Positions 1 to 8,482 of a DNA stretch of 64,000 nt are shown here, in pieces. This DNA is from an uncultured Lachnoclostridium sp. GTDB lineage: Bacteria; Bacillota; Clostridia; Lachnospirales; Lachnospiraceae. A program made the translations under genes and the position numbers. Numbering within the stretch: the stretch's first letter is position 1; every line of letters begins with the position of its first letter. The stretch covers positions 4,344-68,343 of the forward strand of contig CAOJBY010000020.1 of NCBI GenBank assembly GCA_948330435.1, in the 5' to 3' direction. The notes beneath the pieces are model-generated. The model searched no databases. It was given only the letters and a program-made list of their open reading frames with translations, and was not told the DNA's origin.

Positions 1-1928
1 TTGATCTTGGTGACAAGGGGGATCTTGGAGGAACAGATGTACTCGCAGCATCTGCATTCGAGACAATCCATCACGTTCATCTCTTTCATGCCCTGCCAGT
101 TCTCCTCATCTGCGTATTTTGCATAGTACAGCGGAGACAGCTCCATGGGACAGACATCCACACAGCGTCCGCATTTGATACAGGGCTGCTCGGCCGTATG
201 GTCAGTGTCCACGGCAATGATTCCGTTGGAGCCTTTCATAATCGGCACATTCGTGTCGGCCAGGACAAAGCCCATCATGGGACCGCCCGCCTTAACGGTA
301 ACATCCTCTCCCGTAATGCCGCCGCAGTAGTCAATGAGATCCTTTGTATTCGTACCAATCTTCACAATGTAGTTGCCCGGATTCTTCACATGCTCGCCGG
401 TAACCGACACCACACGCTCTATGAGGGGCATACCTTTCTGAATCGCATCGGAGATTGCCTTTGTGGTGCTGATATTGCTTACCACACAGCCCACGTCCGC
501 CGGAAGTCCGCCGCTTGGAACCTGCCGCTTCATCACCCGCTTAATAAGCATCTTCTCAGCACCCTGAGGGTATTTTGTCTTAGCCGTAACCACCTCAAGC
601 TCCGGAATATCCGCTGTCCTGGCTTCCAAAAGTTCAATGGCATCGGGCTTATTGTCCTCTATAACGATAATGCCTTTTTCTGCACCTACGGTCTTGACAA
701 TGGCCTTAAGGCCGTAAATCACGTCGTCCGCAAATTCTAAAAGCACCCTGTGGTCTGCAGTCAGATACGGCTCACATTCGCAGCCGTTTAAGAGAACGGT
801 GTCAATGGGCTTGGGCGGCTTTAACTTTACGGATGTGGGGAAGCCGGCACCTCCCATGCCTACGATTCCCGCTTCCCTGACAATCTCCACGATCTCCTCC
901 GGCGTCAGGCTGTCCAGGTCCTTATGGGGATTCACGGACTCATCCAATGTATTTTTCCCGTCGGAACGGATCACAACGGACAGACATTCGCCCCTTGTGG
1001 CATGCTTATGTACCTCAATGGCCGTTACGGTTCCGCTGACACTGGAATGAACCGGGCTGCTGATAAATCCGGCCGATTCCCCGATCTTCTGTCCCACCTT
1101 AACGGTATCGCCCACCTCCACGATTGGGTTGGCCGGTGCACCTGCGTGCATGGACAGAGGAATCACTACAACCTCCGGCTCCGGAAATCTCTTAAGAGCA
1201 AGATGCTCCGTATATTCCTTGTGCTCCAGGGGATGTACGCCGCCGTAATAGCCGGCAAGCCGGTTCTCCCGGATGGACGTTACATAATCCTGAATGGCTT
1301 TGTGATTGATCCTGGAGAAATCACGCATCTGTACAGGCTGTGCCAAAAACTCGGCAAGCCGTCCCTGTTTCTCAAGACGCTCGTATATCTTCTCCCATGC
1401 ACAGTCCTTGTTTTCATCCACTTCGCACTTGCCGTTCTTCGCACCTCCGCACTGTCCGTTTAACAGGCTCTTGGAACAGTCAACTACGGGACAGATACCG
1501 CCAGTGACATTCAAGTAGCACTGTGCACATGCACCGCAGGCTTTCTTCGTCAGGGCCATGCCGTGATGTCCTCGGTAATTCAAAGAATTGGCCGCTGCGT
1601 AGACGGGCTTGTCCGCCATCCCGGCAAGGGTCTGAACGCCCAGTCCGCAGGAAATAACAATCACGTTCTCGGTTCCCTCCGGAATCAGGCCCTTAAGCTT
1701 CCGTTCTGTCTGTACCTTGTTGCACAAAAAGTCAACCTTTACGCTGCCTGTGACCGTTTTTCCCTGCTCCCGAGCCAGCTTCTCAAACTCCTCACAATCC
1801 AGCTCGTCCACGGTCTCAAATTCCTTGAAGCACTTGTTACATGCAATAAGGAACAGCTGATCTTTTCCGTCCAGTAATGACGACAGCTCTTCATTACTTT
1901 TCAACTTATACTTCGTATAGTTTTCCAA
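1..1928 (-). CDS. RnfC-like NADH:acceptor oxidoreductase fused to an MTHFR C-terminal-type domain (3' end outside window)
   Basis: About 642 codons are visible; the gene continues past the left edge. The first ~200 residues are cysteine-rich (CNKC, SCGLG, CGACAQC, CPVVDC) and resemble the MetV/MTHFR_C (pfam12225) type of domain. The remainder is RnfC-like: a barrel-sandwich start (YYGGVHPLEHK), the flavin/NADH loop GMGGAGFPT, NGCECEPYLTADH, then ferredoxin cysteines CIKCGRCVDVCP and CLECRCCEYIC. Start taken as TTG at 1928 because AGGAAGGTG lies 5 nt upstream; an in-frame GTG at 1937 would sit inside that site. In acetogens a soluble RnfC-type subunit (RnfC2) works with MetF/MetV as NADH-oxidising part of methylene-THF reductase, which is the likely role here. 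No MetF is visible, so the partner assignment is inference. Confidence 0.75.
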   Translation of the reverse strand, partial: MENYTKYKLKSNEELSSLLDGKDQLFLIACNKCFKEFETVDELDCEEFEKLAREQGKTVTGSVKVDFLCNKVQTERKLKGLIPEGTENVIVISCGLGVQTLAGMADKPVYAAANSLNYRGHHGMALTKKACGACAQCYLNVTGGICPVVDCSKSLLNGQCGGAKNGKCEVDENKDCAWEKIYERLEKQGRLAEFLAQPVQMRDFSRINHKAIQDYVTSIRENRLAGYYGGVHPLEHKEYTEHLALKRFPEPEVVVIPLSMHAGAPANPIVEVGDTVKVGQKIGESAGFISSPVHSSVSGTVTAIEVHKHATRGECLSVVIRSDGKNTLDESVNPHKDLDSLTPEEIVEIVREAGIVGMGGAGFPTSVKLKPPKPIDTVLLNGCECEPYLTADHRVLLEFADDVIYGLKAIVKTVGAEKGIIVIEDNKPDAIELLEARTADIPELEVVTAKTKYPQGAEKMLIKRVMKRQVPSGGLPADVGCVVSNISTTKAISDAIQKGMPLIERVVSVTGEHVKNPGNYIVKIGTNTKDLIDYCGGITGEDVTVKAGGPMMGFVLADTNVPIMKGSNGIIAVDTDHTAEQPCIKCGRCVDVCPMELSPLYYAKYADEENWQGMKEMNVMDCLECRCCEYICSSKIPLVTKI

Positions 1929-2072
1929 TTGATCACCTTCCTGTCAAATTGATTCACAAATCTTTTATCAATATATCATATATCAGCTGTTCTTTCCAGT
2001 CTAAATATTTCCTATCCTTGTTTCTTTTTTTGTACACAGCCGCCGTTCAGACGGGCTGCACATGCCGATATT

Positions 2073-2912
2073 CTAACGGATATCCTCTATCCAGGAAAAA
2101 AACTTATCAAGACACTGATTCTTGTCCCGTGTTTCCAGAAACGTCCCCGCCGTATACCATGAATGTGTATTCCTCTGATCCACCACAGAATACAGCTCAC
2201 ATTTATTGCCCAGGCTTTCCGCCTTTTCATAAAAATGCTCCGCACAGGAATAGGCAATCAGTCCGTCATGCCTGCTCTGAATCAAAAGCATGGGAATCGG
2301 GCTTTTTGTCATAAGGGCGTACGGCTCACCTTTGGTTCTGTCATAGCCTTTGGCAAACAGCTGATTCAAAAGGAGCCTTACGGACAATGACTGCTTTCCA
2401 AAAAAGGTATACGGCCCGCCGGATCCGATAAATCCGATTATATTTGATACATCCACATGATATTCTTCCTGAACTCTCCTGCTGTAGCAGAGGATAGCGG
2501 ACAAATGTGCCCCTGCGGAGGGACCGGAAACAATCACCTTACGGGTATCTATCCCCTTACCGGTCAAAAAGTCAACCGCCGCCCTGTAACCGGCACATAC
2601 GTCCTCTATCTGACATGGATACTTATTTTTTGGCGACAGCCTGTACCCTAAGGAAACAAAACGATATCCGTTTTTTGCAATACATTGCCCGACAAAATCA
2701 AACATTTTCGGCGTCCCCGCATTCCATCCGCCGCCGTGTACCCACAGGATTATTTTATCGCTTACAATGTTTTCAGGCTCATAATATAAGAAATACTGAT
2801 GCTTATGGTTCCCAAAGGAGACAAATTCTGGTTTAAACTCCTTTTTCACCCGAAGCATTTTGCCATACAGGCCCCAATAGCTGAAGCTCTCACGGATAGA
2901 ATCTTTCATCAT
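2073..2912 (-). CDS. alpha/beta hydrolase (acetyl-esterase/lipase-like)
   Basis: About 280 residues of the alpha/beta-hydrolase-3 / BD-FAE type. Visible signatures are the oxyanion loop HGGGW early in the protein, the nucleophile elbow GPSAG (Ser), an acid-bearing loop QSRHDGL and the catalytic His in NTHSWY. No signal peptide or membrane segment, so cytoplasmic. The frame is open to a GTG at 2939, but ATG at 2912 follows GGGGG at 6 nt and is preferred. It lies upstream of the RnfC fusion on the same strand with a 144-bp gap. The substrate cannot be read from sequence; small acylated carbohydrates or xenobiotic esters are typical for the family. Confidence 0.75.
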   Translation of the reverse strand: MMKDSIRESFSYWGLYGKMLRVKKEFKPEFVSFGNHKHQYFLYYEPENIVSDKIILWVHGGGWNAGTPKMFDFVGQCIAKNGYRFVSLGYRLSPKNKYPCQIEDVCAGYRAAVDFLTGKGIDTRKVIVSGPSAGAHLSAILCYSRRVQEEYHVDVSNIIGFIGSGGPYTFFGKQSLSVRLLLNQLFAKGYDRTKGEPYALMTKSPIPMLLIQSRHDGLIAYSCAEHFYEKAESLGNKCELYSVVDQRNTHSWYTAGTFLETRDKNQCLDKFFSWIEDIR

Positions 2913-2963
2913 CCGATACCCCCATAATCCGGAATTCACGAATTCCGATTTTCAGTCTCGATT

Positions 2964-3194
2964 TTAATGTAGCAATTCAGGCGTGCAGAGTGGACAGGCT
3001 GTTCCGATATCAAGTGTCCGGCTGTTCACGAACATGCTGTCTGATATGGACGGACATTACCGCAAAATCCAACTTCACTATAAAAGAGTATCAAGGGAAT
3101 GTCCGTACAGAGCAGACTGAATGTACGTGAACCGTCCGAACATAGGATATGGAAAAGCCTGCTCACTCTGCACGCCTGAATTGTTACATTTTAA
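2964..3194. repeat. ~230-bp imperfect palindrome (MITE-like or long hairpin)
   Basis: The two ends are inverted copies of about 30 bp (CAATTCAGGCGTGCAGAGTG on both arms). Pairing continues inward: AGGCTGTTCC with GGAAAAGCCT-type sequence, CGGACATT with AATGTCCG, leaving a loop of about 30 nt near 3075-3105. Essentially the whole gap between the hydrolase and aroE folds on itself. No transposase is present. Part of the right arm (CCGTCCGAACATAGGATATG) recurs in altered form at 21.88 kb. Confidence 0.7.
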
Positions 3195-3289
3195 CATAGG
3201 TCTTCTTTCCATTCAATCTGTTTTCCTTGACTTTTTATGCGTATTTCTATAGCATAGACAAAAAGACTTTTGCTTGGGAGGTATTTTCC

Positions 3290-4159
3290 ATGAGAGACAG
3301 AATTACCGGAAAAACGAAACTGACCGCACTGCTTGGAAGTCCCGTGGAGCACAGCATTTCCCCGGCCATGCACAACGAGTCCTTTCGTCTTCTTGGCCTT
3401 GACTATGCATATCTGGCCTTTGACGTGACAGAGGATACTTTCCTTAGGGCAGTTGACGGCCTGACCGCCATAGGTGCCGCAGGATGGAACTGCACCATGC
3501 CTTTAAAGCGGCTGATGCATCAAAGATCGGACATGCTCTCGGACACCGCACTTCTCACCGGATCCGTGAACACAGTTGTAAATCGTGACGGGGTTCTTTA
3601 TGGAGATAATACGGACGGATTTGGCTTTATGCAGTCCATGGCTGATGCCGGACTTCGCCCGGCCGGGAAAAGGCTGACTGTTCTTGGCTCCGGAGGGGCC
3701 GCTGCTTCTATCATTGCCCAGGCTGCTTTGGACGGTGTATATGCCATTGACATTTTCTCCCGGCCGGCAAGTCCCTCCACAAAGCTAATTGAGCATGAGG
3801 CGGAATTAATCCGCAGTAAAACCGCCTGCCTTTTGAATCTGTATGATTTAAAGGATCATACACAGCTTTCCAAAAGTCTCGAACAAAGCTATTGCCTGAT
3901 CAACGCTTCTTCCGTAGGTATGGCTCCAAAGACGGATGCCTGCCTGATTCCGGACGCTTCCATGCTTCACCCCGATTTGGCCGTGGGGGACGTGATTTAC
4001 AATCCCAGGGAGACAAAACTGTTACATATGGCAAAAGAACGGGGCTGCATGACATTTAACGGACTCTATATGCTGCTCCATCAGGGGGCTATGGCTTTCC
4101 ACCTGTGGACGGGGCAGGATATGCCCGTGGAGGAGATTCGTGAAAAATTTTTCCAGTAA
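3290..4159 (+). CDS. aroE: shikimate dehydrogenase
   Basis: 289 residues, normal family length. Catalyses NADPH-dependent 3-dehydroshikimate to shikimate in aromatic amino-acid synthesis. Seen: substrate-binding SISPAMHN near the N-terminus, the catalytic-lysine segment NCTMPLKR (usual form NVTxPxK), GDNTDGFGF, the Rossmann loop GSGGAAAS, and the C-terminal LLHQGAMAF. ATG at 3290 was chosen over an in-frame upstream ATG (3227) because GGGAGG lies 8 nt before it and the protein then begins at the conserved first strand. Monocistronic, flanked by the palindrome at 2964-3194 and the hairpin at 4180-4260. A quinate/shikimate dehydrogenase role is not excluded. Confidence 0.9.
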   Translation: MRDRITGKTKLTALLGSPVEHSISPAMHNESFRLLGLDYAYLAFDVTEDTFLRAVDGLTAIGAAGWNCTMPLKRLMHQRSDMLSDTALLTGSVNTVVNRDGVLYGDNTDGFGFMQSMADAGLRPAGKRLTVLGSGGAAASIIAQAALDGVYAIDIFSRPASPSTKLIEHEAELIRSKTACLLNLYDLKDHTQLSKSLEQSYCLINASSVGMAPKTDACLIPDASMLHPDLAVGDVIYNPRETKLLHMAKERGCMTFNGLYMLLHQGAMAFHLWTGQDMPVEEIREKFFQ

Positions 4160-4179
4160 GCCCGGGCCCCCTATTTCCA

Positions 4180-4260
4180 TTTTATCAAAAAAGGGTGTCG
4201 GGAAATAAGATATCAAAAATGGCTGATGTCTTATTTCCCGATGCCCCTTTTAAGATAAAA
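4180..4260. terminator. long bidirectional hairpin terminator between aroE and the PTS operon
   Basis: TTTTATC at the left pairs with GATAAAA at the right; inside, AAGGGTGTCGGGAAATAAGA pairs with TCTTATTTCCCGATGCCCCTT around a short loop. It lies between convergent genes. The same GTCTTATTTYGCGACACCC-type arm recurs at 23144-23205 and 49263-49305. Confidence 0.8.
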
Positions 4261-4276
4261 TGCTTTTTTATATGCT

Positions 4277-4657
4277 TTAAGGAAACTCTGTCACCGATTC
4301 CCTGGTGGTCTCCACTGCCCGCTTCGCAAGTTCCGCCACGGTTTTGCCGCTGTCCATAGCCATCTCCATATAAGCCATCTGATTCAGCCCCACAACCGTA
4401 CGGTATCTCTCATTGGCGGCAGTGCGGATCGCCGCTGCCTGAAAGGGTGTGGCTCCAGGCAGATCACAGCAGAACAATACCTCTTTTTCCGCCAGTTTTC
4501 CCAGCAGTTCATCCATATGTGCTTCCAGATCCGCCCTGTCCTGGTCTTTCGTAAAATTCAAAAAATGCATATTTTCAGGGACTCCCGTAACCATCTCCAG
4601 ATTGGTACGCACACCCTCACCATAACCGCCATGTCCAATCACAATAATCTCTACCAT
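4277..4657 (-). CDS. PTS mannose/fructose/sorbose-family EIIA
   Basis: 126 residues, a stand-alone EIIA-Man domain. It accepts phosphate from HPr-P on the histidine in IVIGHGGYGEG (His9) and passes it to EIIB. CDLPGATPF matches the conserved mid-domain loop. Last gene of the MurQ/PTS operon, 13 bp after IID, with the 4180-4260 hairpin downstream. The family imports hexoses and amino sugars with 6-phosphorylation; linkage to MurQ suggests MurNAc or a related lactyl-amino sugar. Confidence 0.9.
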   Translation of the reverse strand: MVEIIVIGHGGYGEGVRTNLEMVTGVPENMHFLNFTKDQDRADLEAHMDELLGKLAEKEVLFCCDLPGATPFQAAAIRTAANERYRTVVGLNQMAYMEMAMDSGKTVAELAKRAVETTRESVTEFP

Positions 4658-4670
4658 TGCTTATCCTTTC

Positions 4671-5537
4671 TTATGCATACACTCCGCAGGCGAATCCAAT
4701 GGCTGTAAGTATTGCCGCCAGTACCAGAATCAGTCCCATCAGCTTCATGGGAGACCATTTCTTTTTTGCATACAGATAGTATACAAACAAGGTCAGACCA
4801 AGGGGCAGAATGTTCGGGAAAATAGAATTAAGCATGCTGTCCGCATTGAACAGTACCTGTGCTTCAAGAACGGTATCCGTAGTTACATCATAAACATCCT
4901 TTACAATCTGAATCGGTAGCGACATGCTTACAAAGGAGGCTGTCAGAGCACCTACTACGATAAGCCCCATAACCGTCATGGTATCAGTGAGCATATCCAA
5001 CTTTCCGTTGGCCATGAACTTCTGCATACCCTCCAATCCGGCATGGTAACCGAATTTATACAGCTTCCAACTGATGATACAAGTGCACACCGGGTAAACT
5101 ACCATATAAAGCACTGGGCCCGCCCATGCCACAGAAGCATTTGCCTGGGAAATGGAAAGGCAGATCGTCAACAAGATCGGAATAATGGTTGCCACCCACA
5201 GAGAATCGCCAATGGCTGAAGTAGGTCCAATCAGGGCCGTCTTCACACTGCCGATGATCTCCGGCGTACACTCACCGTTGGCATTGGCCTCCTCCATACC
5301 GCAGACAATGCCGTTACAAATGGAACCCACCTGTGCTTCCGTGTTAAAAAGGGTAACATGACGTTTAAGTGCTTCCGCTTTTTCTTCTTTCGAATCATAC
5401 AGCTCGTCTACTACCGGTGCCATGGCCTGGCCAAAGGCCATTCCCAGCATACTCTCTGCCTGCTGAGAGCAGCCGTTCCAGAAGAACCAGTTCCAAAAGG
5501 ATTTCTTTAAGGTCTTTTCACTAATTTTCTTTGCCAT
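4671..5537 (-). CDS. PTS mannose-family EIID membrane component
   Basis: 288 residues. Typical EIID start (SEKTLKKSFWNWFFWNG), the conserved GPTSAIGDSLW loop and several hydrophobic segments in the C-terminal half. With EIIC it forms the sugar translocation channel. Starts 2 bp after the IIC stop, indicating co-translation. Ends with a hydrophobic tail ILTAIGFACGVYA. The conserved loop has GPTSAIGD, while the paralogue at 33.5 kb has GPLAGIGD, so the two systems are not recent duplicates. Confidence 0.9.
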   Translation of the reverse strand: MAKKISEKTLKKSFWNWFFWNGCSQQAESMLGMAFGQAMAPVVDELYDSKEEKAEALKRHVTLFNTEAQVGSICNGIVCGMEEANANGECTPEIIGSVKTALIGPTSAIGDSLWVATIIPILLTICLSISQANASVAWAGPVLYMVVYPVCTCIISWKLYKFGYHAGLEGMQKFMANGKLDMLTDTMTVMGLIVVGALTASFVSMSLPIQIVKDVYDVTTDTVLEAQVLFNADSMLNSIFPNILPLGLTLFVYYLYAKKKWSPMKLMGLILVLAAILTAIGFACGVYA

Positions 5538-5539
5538 CG

Positions 5540-6322
5540 TTATTCCCTCCCTGCCAATTTATCCACGATTACGAAATAGAGAACCGCCGTTATCACTGCC
5601 ACAACTGCTACGCCCATCATGCTCAGTCCAAAGTATGTCACCAGAATAAAGCCAACCAGGAAAATAGCAAAATGATACTGCTTTTTCAGCAGGAAAGAAA
5701 GGATAATTCCCATTCCAAGTGCTGCCATCATGCCGCCGAATATTCCAAGGAGTGTAGTTACCCACCCGGGAATCATACTTGCGAAATCTCCCTGACCGGA
5801 AGCCGCCGTCATGGAGCTTAATACAATGACCGCCGGAATAAAGCGGCATGCAAAGCCGATAAGCTGTCCCAACACAACGTTTGGTATGTACATTTTCTTT
5901 GTCTCGCCGGCTTCTGCATACTTGTTGGCAATGCGGTTTAAGGGAAGATTCAGTGCATAGGATACATTCCACATGATGCCGCCCACCAGGCCGCCAATCC
6001 CTGCAAATAACACTGCCAGACCAATGACCTCTGTAGTTCCCATACCTTTTCCGAATACCAGTGCTCCTGCCGTGCCAATATAGGTCGCATAGGACAAATC
6101 CCATGCAACGGCACCGCCGGGGGTTACATTTCCCATGTACATGATCTGTAAGGGCACACCTACCAGCATGGCAGCGGGTACATCACCCATGATAACGCCT
6201 ACCACAAAAGATGCAACAAGGGGTCTTCCCAACGTATACCATCCGATGGTGTTGCCGACGATGGAGCCAATCGCTCCAAGATATATAAATAGTGCTATTA
6301 AAATAACCTGAATCATATTCAT
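5540..6322 (-). CDS. PTS mannose-family EIIC membrane component
   Basis: 260 residues, almost entirely hydrophobic with about seven membrane segments. Typical EIIC-Man start (IQVILIALFIYLGAI) and GRPLVASFVVGVIMGD substrate-domain motif. Partner of EIID. The 40-bp gap before it carries TTACGGGTCTTACGGGACTTAAGATAGGAG-type sequence (6330-6361), which matches the 3' tail of the dispersed element described at 27.4, 40.5 and 45.8 kb. Confidence 0.9.
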   Translation of the reverse strand: MNMIQVILIALFIYLGAIGSIVGNTIGWYTLGRPLVASFVVGVIMGDVPAAMLVGVPLQIMYMGNVTPGGAVAWDLSYATYIGTAGALVFGKGMGTTEVIGLAVLFAGIGGLVGGIMWNVSYALNLPLNRIANKYAEAGETKKMYIPNVVLGQLIGFACRFIPAVIVLSSMTAASGQGDFASMIPGWVTTLLGIFGGMMAALGMGIILSFLLKKQYHFAIFLVGFILVTYFGLSMMGVAVVAVITAVLYFVIVDKLAGRE

Positions 6323-6329
6323 ATCTTAT

Positions 6330-6361
6330 TCTCCTATCTTAAGTCCCGTAAGACCCGTAAT
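6330..6361 (-). other. intercistronic motif matching the dispersed-element 3' tail
   Basis: On the minus strand TTACGGGTCTTACGGGACTT is followed by AAGATAGGAG, the IIC ribosome site. The same string in the same position relative to a ribosome site is seen before the ABC ATPase at 13614, the glycyl-radical genes, and after element copy at 27382-27466. The hairpin body is absent here. Confidence 0.5.
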
Positions 6362-6362
6362 T

Positions 6363-6851
6363 TTATATTGTTTCTCTGAACGCTTTCCAGGTAACCTTGG
6401 ATGCATTGGGCAGTTGATGGAACACAATGTCCATTCCCTTATCCGCCAGATCATCCAAAAGCTTCACGTCCGTCTCGCTCAGATAAAAGATACCCGTTGC
6501 ACCGCTTACCTTGTGGATAGTATCCGGCCGCTTTGCCATATTCCCAAGGATCAACTGCTCGCAGCCCTGAATCACTTCCGAAAGCTCCCCAAGCTTTTCC
6601 GGCACCTTTACAATCACCAGACGGTTCTTTCCGCTTTCTTCTTTCAGAAGTTCCTTTGCCTCTGCTGTAGTAACAATATTTGTCACATAGTTTTTAGGCA
6701 CCCCCATGGTTAAAATAGACTTCAGCATCGGATTCTGTGCACTCACGTCATCCACCGCTATAATCTCTTCGATTCCAAGCGTGGGGCACCATGCCACAAT
6801 GGTCTGACCGTGAATCAAACGATCATCTACTCGTACATATACCTTTCCCAT
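6363..6851 (-). CDS. PTS mannose-family EIIB
   Basis: 162 residues. The phospho-accepting histidine is in VRVDDRLIHGQ near residue 15. Downstream IDVVFHQLPNAS-type C-terminus is typical. Start placed at ATG 6851 (MGKVYVRVDD), preceded by TAGGAG; the frame is open 15 codons further upstream but that stretch has no family match and runs into the end of murQ. Phosphorylates the incoming sugar at EIIC/EIID. 22 bp after murQ. Confidence 0.9.
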   Translation of the reverse strand: MGKVYVRVDDRLIHGQTIVAWCPTLGIEEIIAVDDVSAQNPMLKSILTMGVPKNYVTNIVTTAEAKELLKEESGKNRLVIVKVPEKLGELSEVIQGCEQLILGNMAKRPDTIHKVSGATGIFYLSETDVKLLDDLADKGMDIVFHQLPNASKVTWKAFRETI

Positions 6852-6873
6852 TTCTGTTCTCCTATTCCAGTTC

Positions 6874-7776
6874 CTAAGATACGCATCTGCGTACAAAGCC
6901 TTTATTTTTCTCCAGCAGCTCTGCCGCCGTCTTCCGGTCTGCTCCTGTCAGAATCATAACAATTGCTTCTTTTGTGGAATACCCTGTTTCCTCTAAAACC
7001 TGCTCTGCCCTCTCGTAGTCACAGCCCGTACTTTGCATCACAATTCCCCTGGCCCGTTCTACCAGCTTTTGGTTGGTGGCTTTCATATCCACCATCAGAT
7101 TTTTGTACACCTTTCCAATGCCTACCATCGAAGCAGTGGAAATCATATTACAGATAAGCTTCTGGCATGTTCCGGCTTTCAGTCTTGTAGATCCTGTAAG
7201 AACCTCCGGCCCCGCATTTACTTCAATGGCAATCTGTGCAAATTCAGAGATGACGGCTCCGGGATTGCAGCTGATACTAATGGTTTTGGCTCCCAGGGAA
7301 TTCCCATACTTCAAAGCACCGATGCAATAAGGCGTTCTGCCGGAGGCCGCAATGGCACATACCACGTCCTGTTTTCCGAATTCCAGCCTTTTCAGATCCT
7401 CCATGGCCAGACTTTCCGAATCCTCGGCTCCCTCCACTGCTTTTATAAAGGCCCCGCTTCCGCCGGCAATAATCGCCTGAACCTCATCCGTTGTAGAAAA
7501 GGTAGGCGTGCATTCCACCGCATCCATGATGCCGATTCTTCCGCTGGTACCTGCTCCCACATAGATCAGCCTGCCGCCCTCATTCAAAGCCTCTACCACG
7601 CAACATATGGCCTGTTCAATCTGGGGCAAAGCCTTTCCCACCGCTTCTACAGCTTTTTGGTCCTCCTCATTCATGATTTGAATGATCTCTTTTGGGGTTA
7701 AAAGATCCAGCTCCATGGTTTTAGCGTTTCTGCTTTCTGTATTCAAATGATTGATTTTTACTTTTTGCTCACTCAT
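6874..7776 (-). CDS. murQ: N-acetylmuramic acid 6-phosphate etherase
   Basis: 300 residues, normal length. Cleaves the lactyl ether of MurNAc-6-P to give GlcNAc-6-P and D-lactate in cell-wall recycling. Signatures: LNTESRNAKTMELDLLT start, SIS-domain GGRLIYVGAGTSGRIGIMDA, catalytic-glutamate region AVECTPTF, VEGAEDS, ASGRTPYCIGAL, SCNPGA, LTGSTRLKAGT, and a C-terminal UBA-like end. ATG 7776 preferred; GTG 7788 is also in frame. Placed between PIG-L and EIIB in one operon, so MurNAc-6-P probably arrives through this mannose-type PTS instead of the glucose-type MurP known from E. coli. Confidence 0.92.
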   Translation of the reverse strand: MSEQKVKINHLNTESRNAKTMELDLLTPKEIIQIMNEEDQKAVEAVGKALPQIEQAICCVVEALNEGGRLIYVGAGTSGRIGIMDAVECTPTFSTTDEVQAIIAGGSGAFIKAVEGAEDSESLAMEDLKRLEFGKQDVVCAIAASGRTPYCIGALKYGNSLGAKTISISCNPGAVISEFAQIAIEVNAGPEVLTGSTRLKAGTCQKLICNMISTASMVGIGKVYKNLMVDMKATNQKLVERARGIVMQSTGCDYERAEQVLEETGYSTKEAIVMILTGADRKTAAELLEKNKGFVRRCVS

Positions 7777-7781
7777 TGGAC

Positions 7782-8462
7782 TTACCACAGGTCATTTTCG
7801 ATGAGACTGGCATACATATAGTTCACCGTAAAGCCATCACTGCCGCACTCAATCTGACGCACCTTTCCATTGGTTGTATAATAGGGAATATACGGGAAAT
7901 CGTTAATCTCTCCGTTAAACACCTGATACTCCTTAAGGCCCTGAAACCACTGCTCTTTCTCTTCCTCATTTATAACGAAATATGCCTGGGGCAGAAAGCC
8001 TACCAGATCCTCAAAGGTCTCCCCATACATCAGACGAATGGGATTTCCCTTTCTCCTTAAATTCTTCACAGCGGCCGTGACGGCATCATGGGTATTGATA
8101 TGTCTGGGGTGCATGGAACCCCTCCAGTGGGTAATAACCAAATCCACCTTTTCCTCTTCAAAATACCTCTCAAGCCTGGCTGCAAATTCCTCTGTGGACG
8201 GCATACTGCTGGAAACATAGCCCAGCCAGATGGTATCTCCTCCAAGAGCCTTTGCCGCCCTCTGGTTTTGTTCCAGCAAGGACTGAAGATAAGACGCCTT
8301 TTCCTCTTCTGTGGCAGCCGGATCCTCCAGCCTGCCCTGGGTCACATGGATGAACGTGCAGTGTGCCCTCTCCTTTGCATATTTCAACATCAAGGGACCT
8401 CCCATAAGCTCTGCGTCCAGGGAATGAGCTCCAATGCTGACAATGCGTTTAAGTGTTGCCAT
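7782..8462 (-). CDS. PIG-L (LmbE) family deacetylase
   Basis: 226 residues. Family members are zinc-dependent N-deacetylases of GlcNAc-type substrates. The usual AHPDD metal site appears as GAHSLDAEL near residue 12, and the second metal histidine region is MHPRHINTHDAV. Good ribosome site (GGAGGGAG) before ATG 8462. The replacement of the usual PDD by SLD keeps His and Asp but changes the spacing residue. Five bp upstream of murQ, so it is likely to act on the same amino sugar, either deacetylating it before etherase action or removing N-acetyl from a dead-end product. That role is inference. Confidence 0.75.
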   Translation of the reverse strand: MATLKRIVSIGAHSLDAELMGGPLMLKYAKERAHCTFIHVTQGRLEDPAATEEEKASYLQSLLEQNQRAAKALGGDTIWLGYVSSSMPSTEEFAARLERYFEEEKVDLVITHWRGSMHPRHINTHDAVTAAVKNLRRKGNPIRLMYGETFEDLVGFLPQAYFVINEEEKEQWFQGLKEYQVFNGEINDFPYIPYYTTNGKVRQIECGSDGFTVNYMYASLIENDLW

Positions 8463-8482
8463 AAATCAAACTCCCTCCTTTC

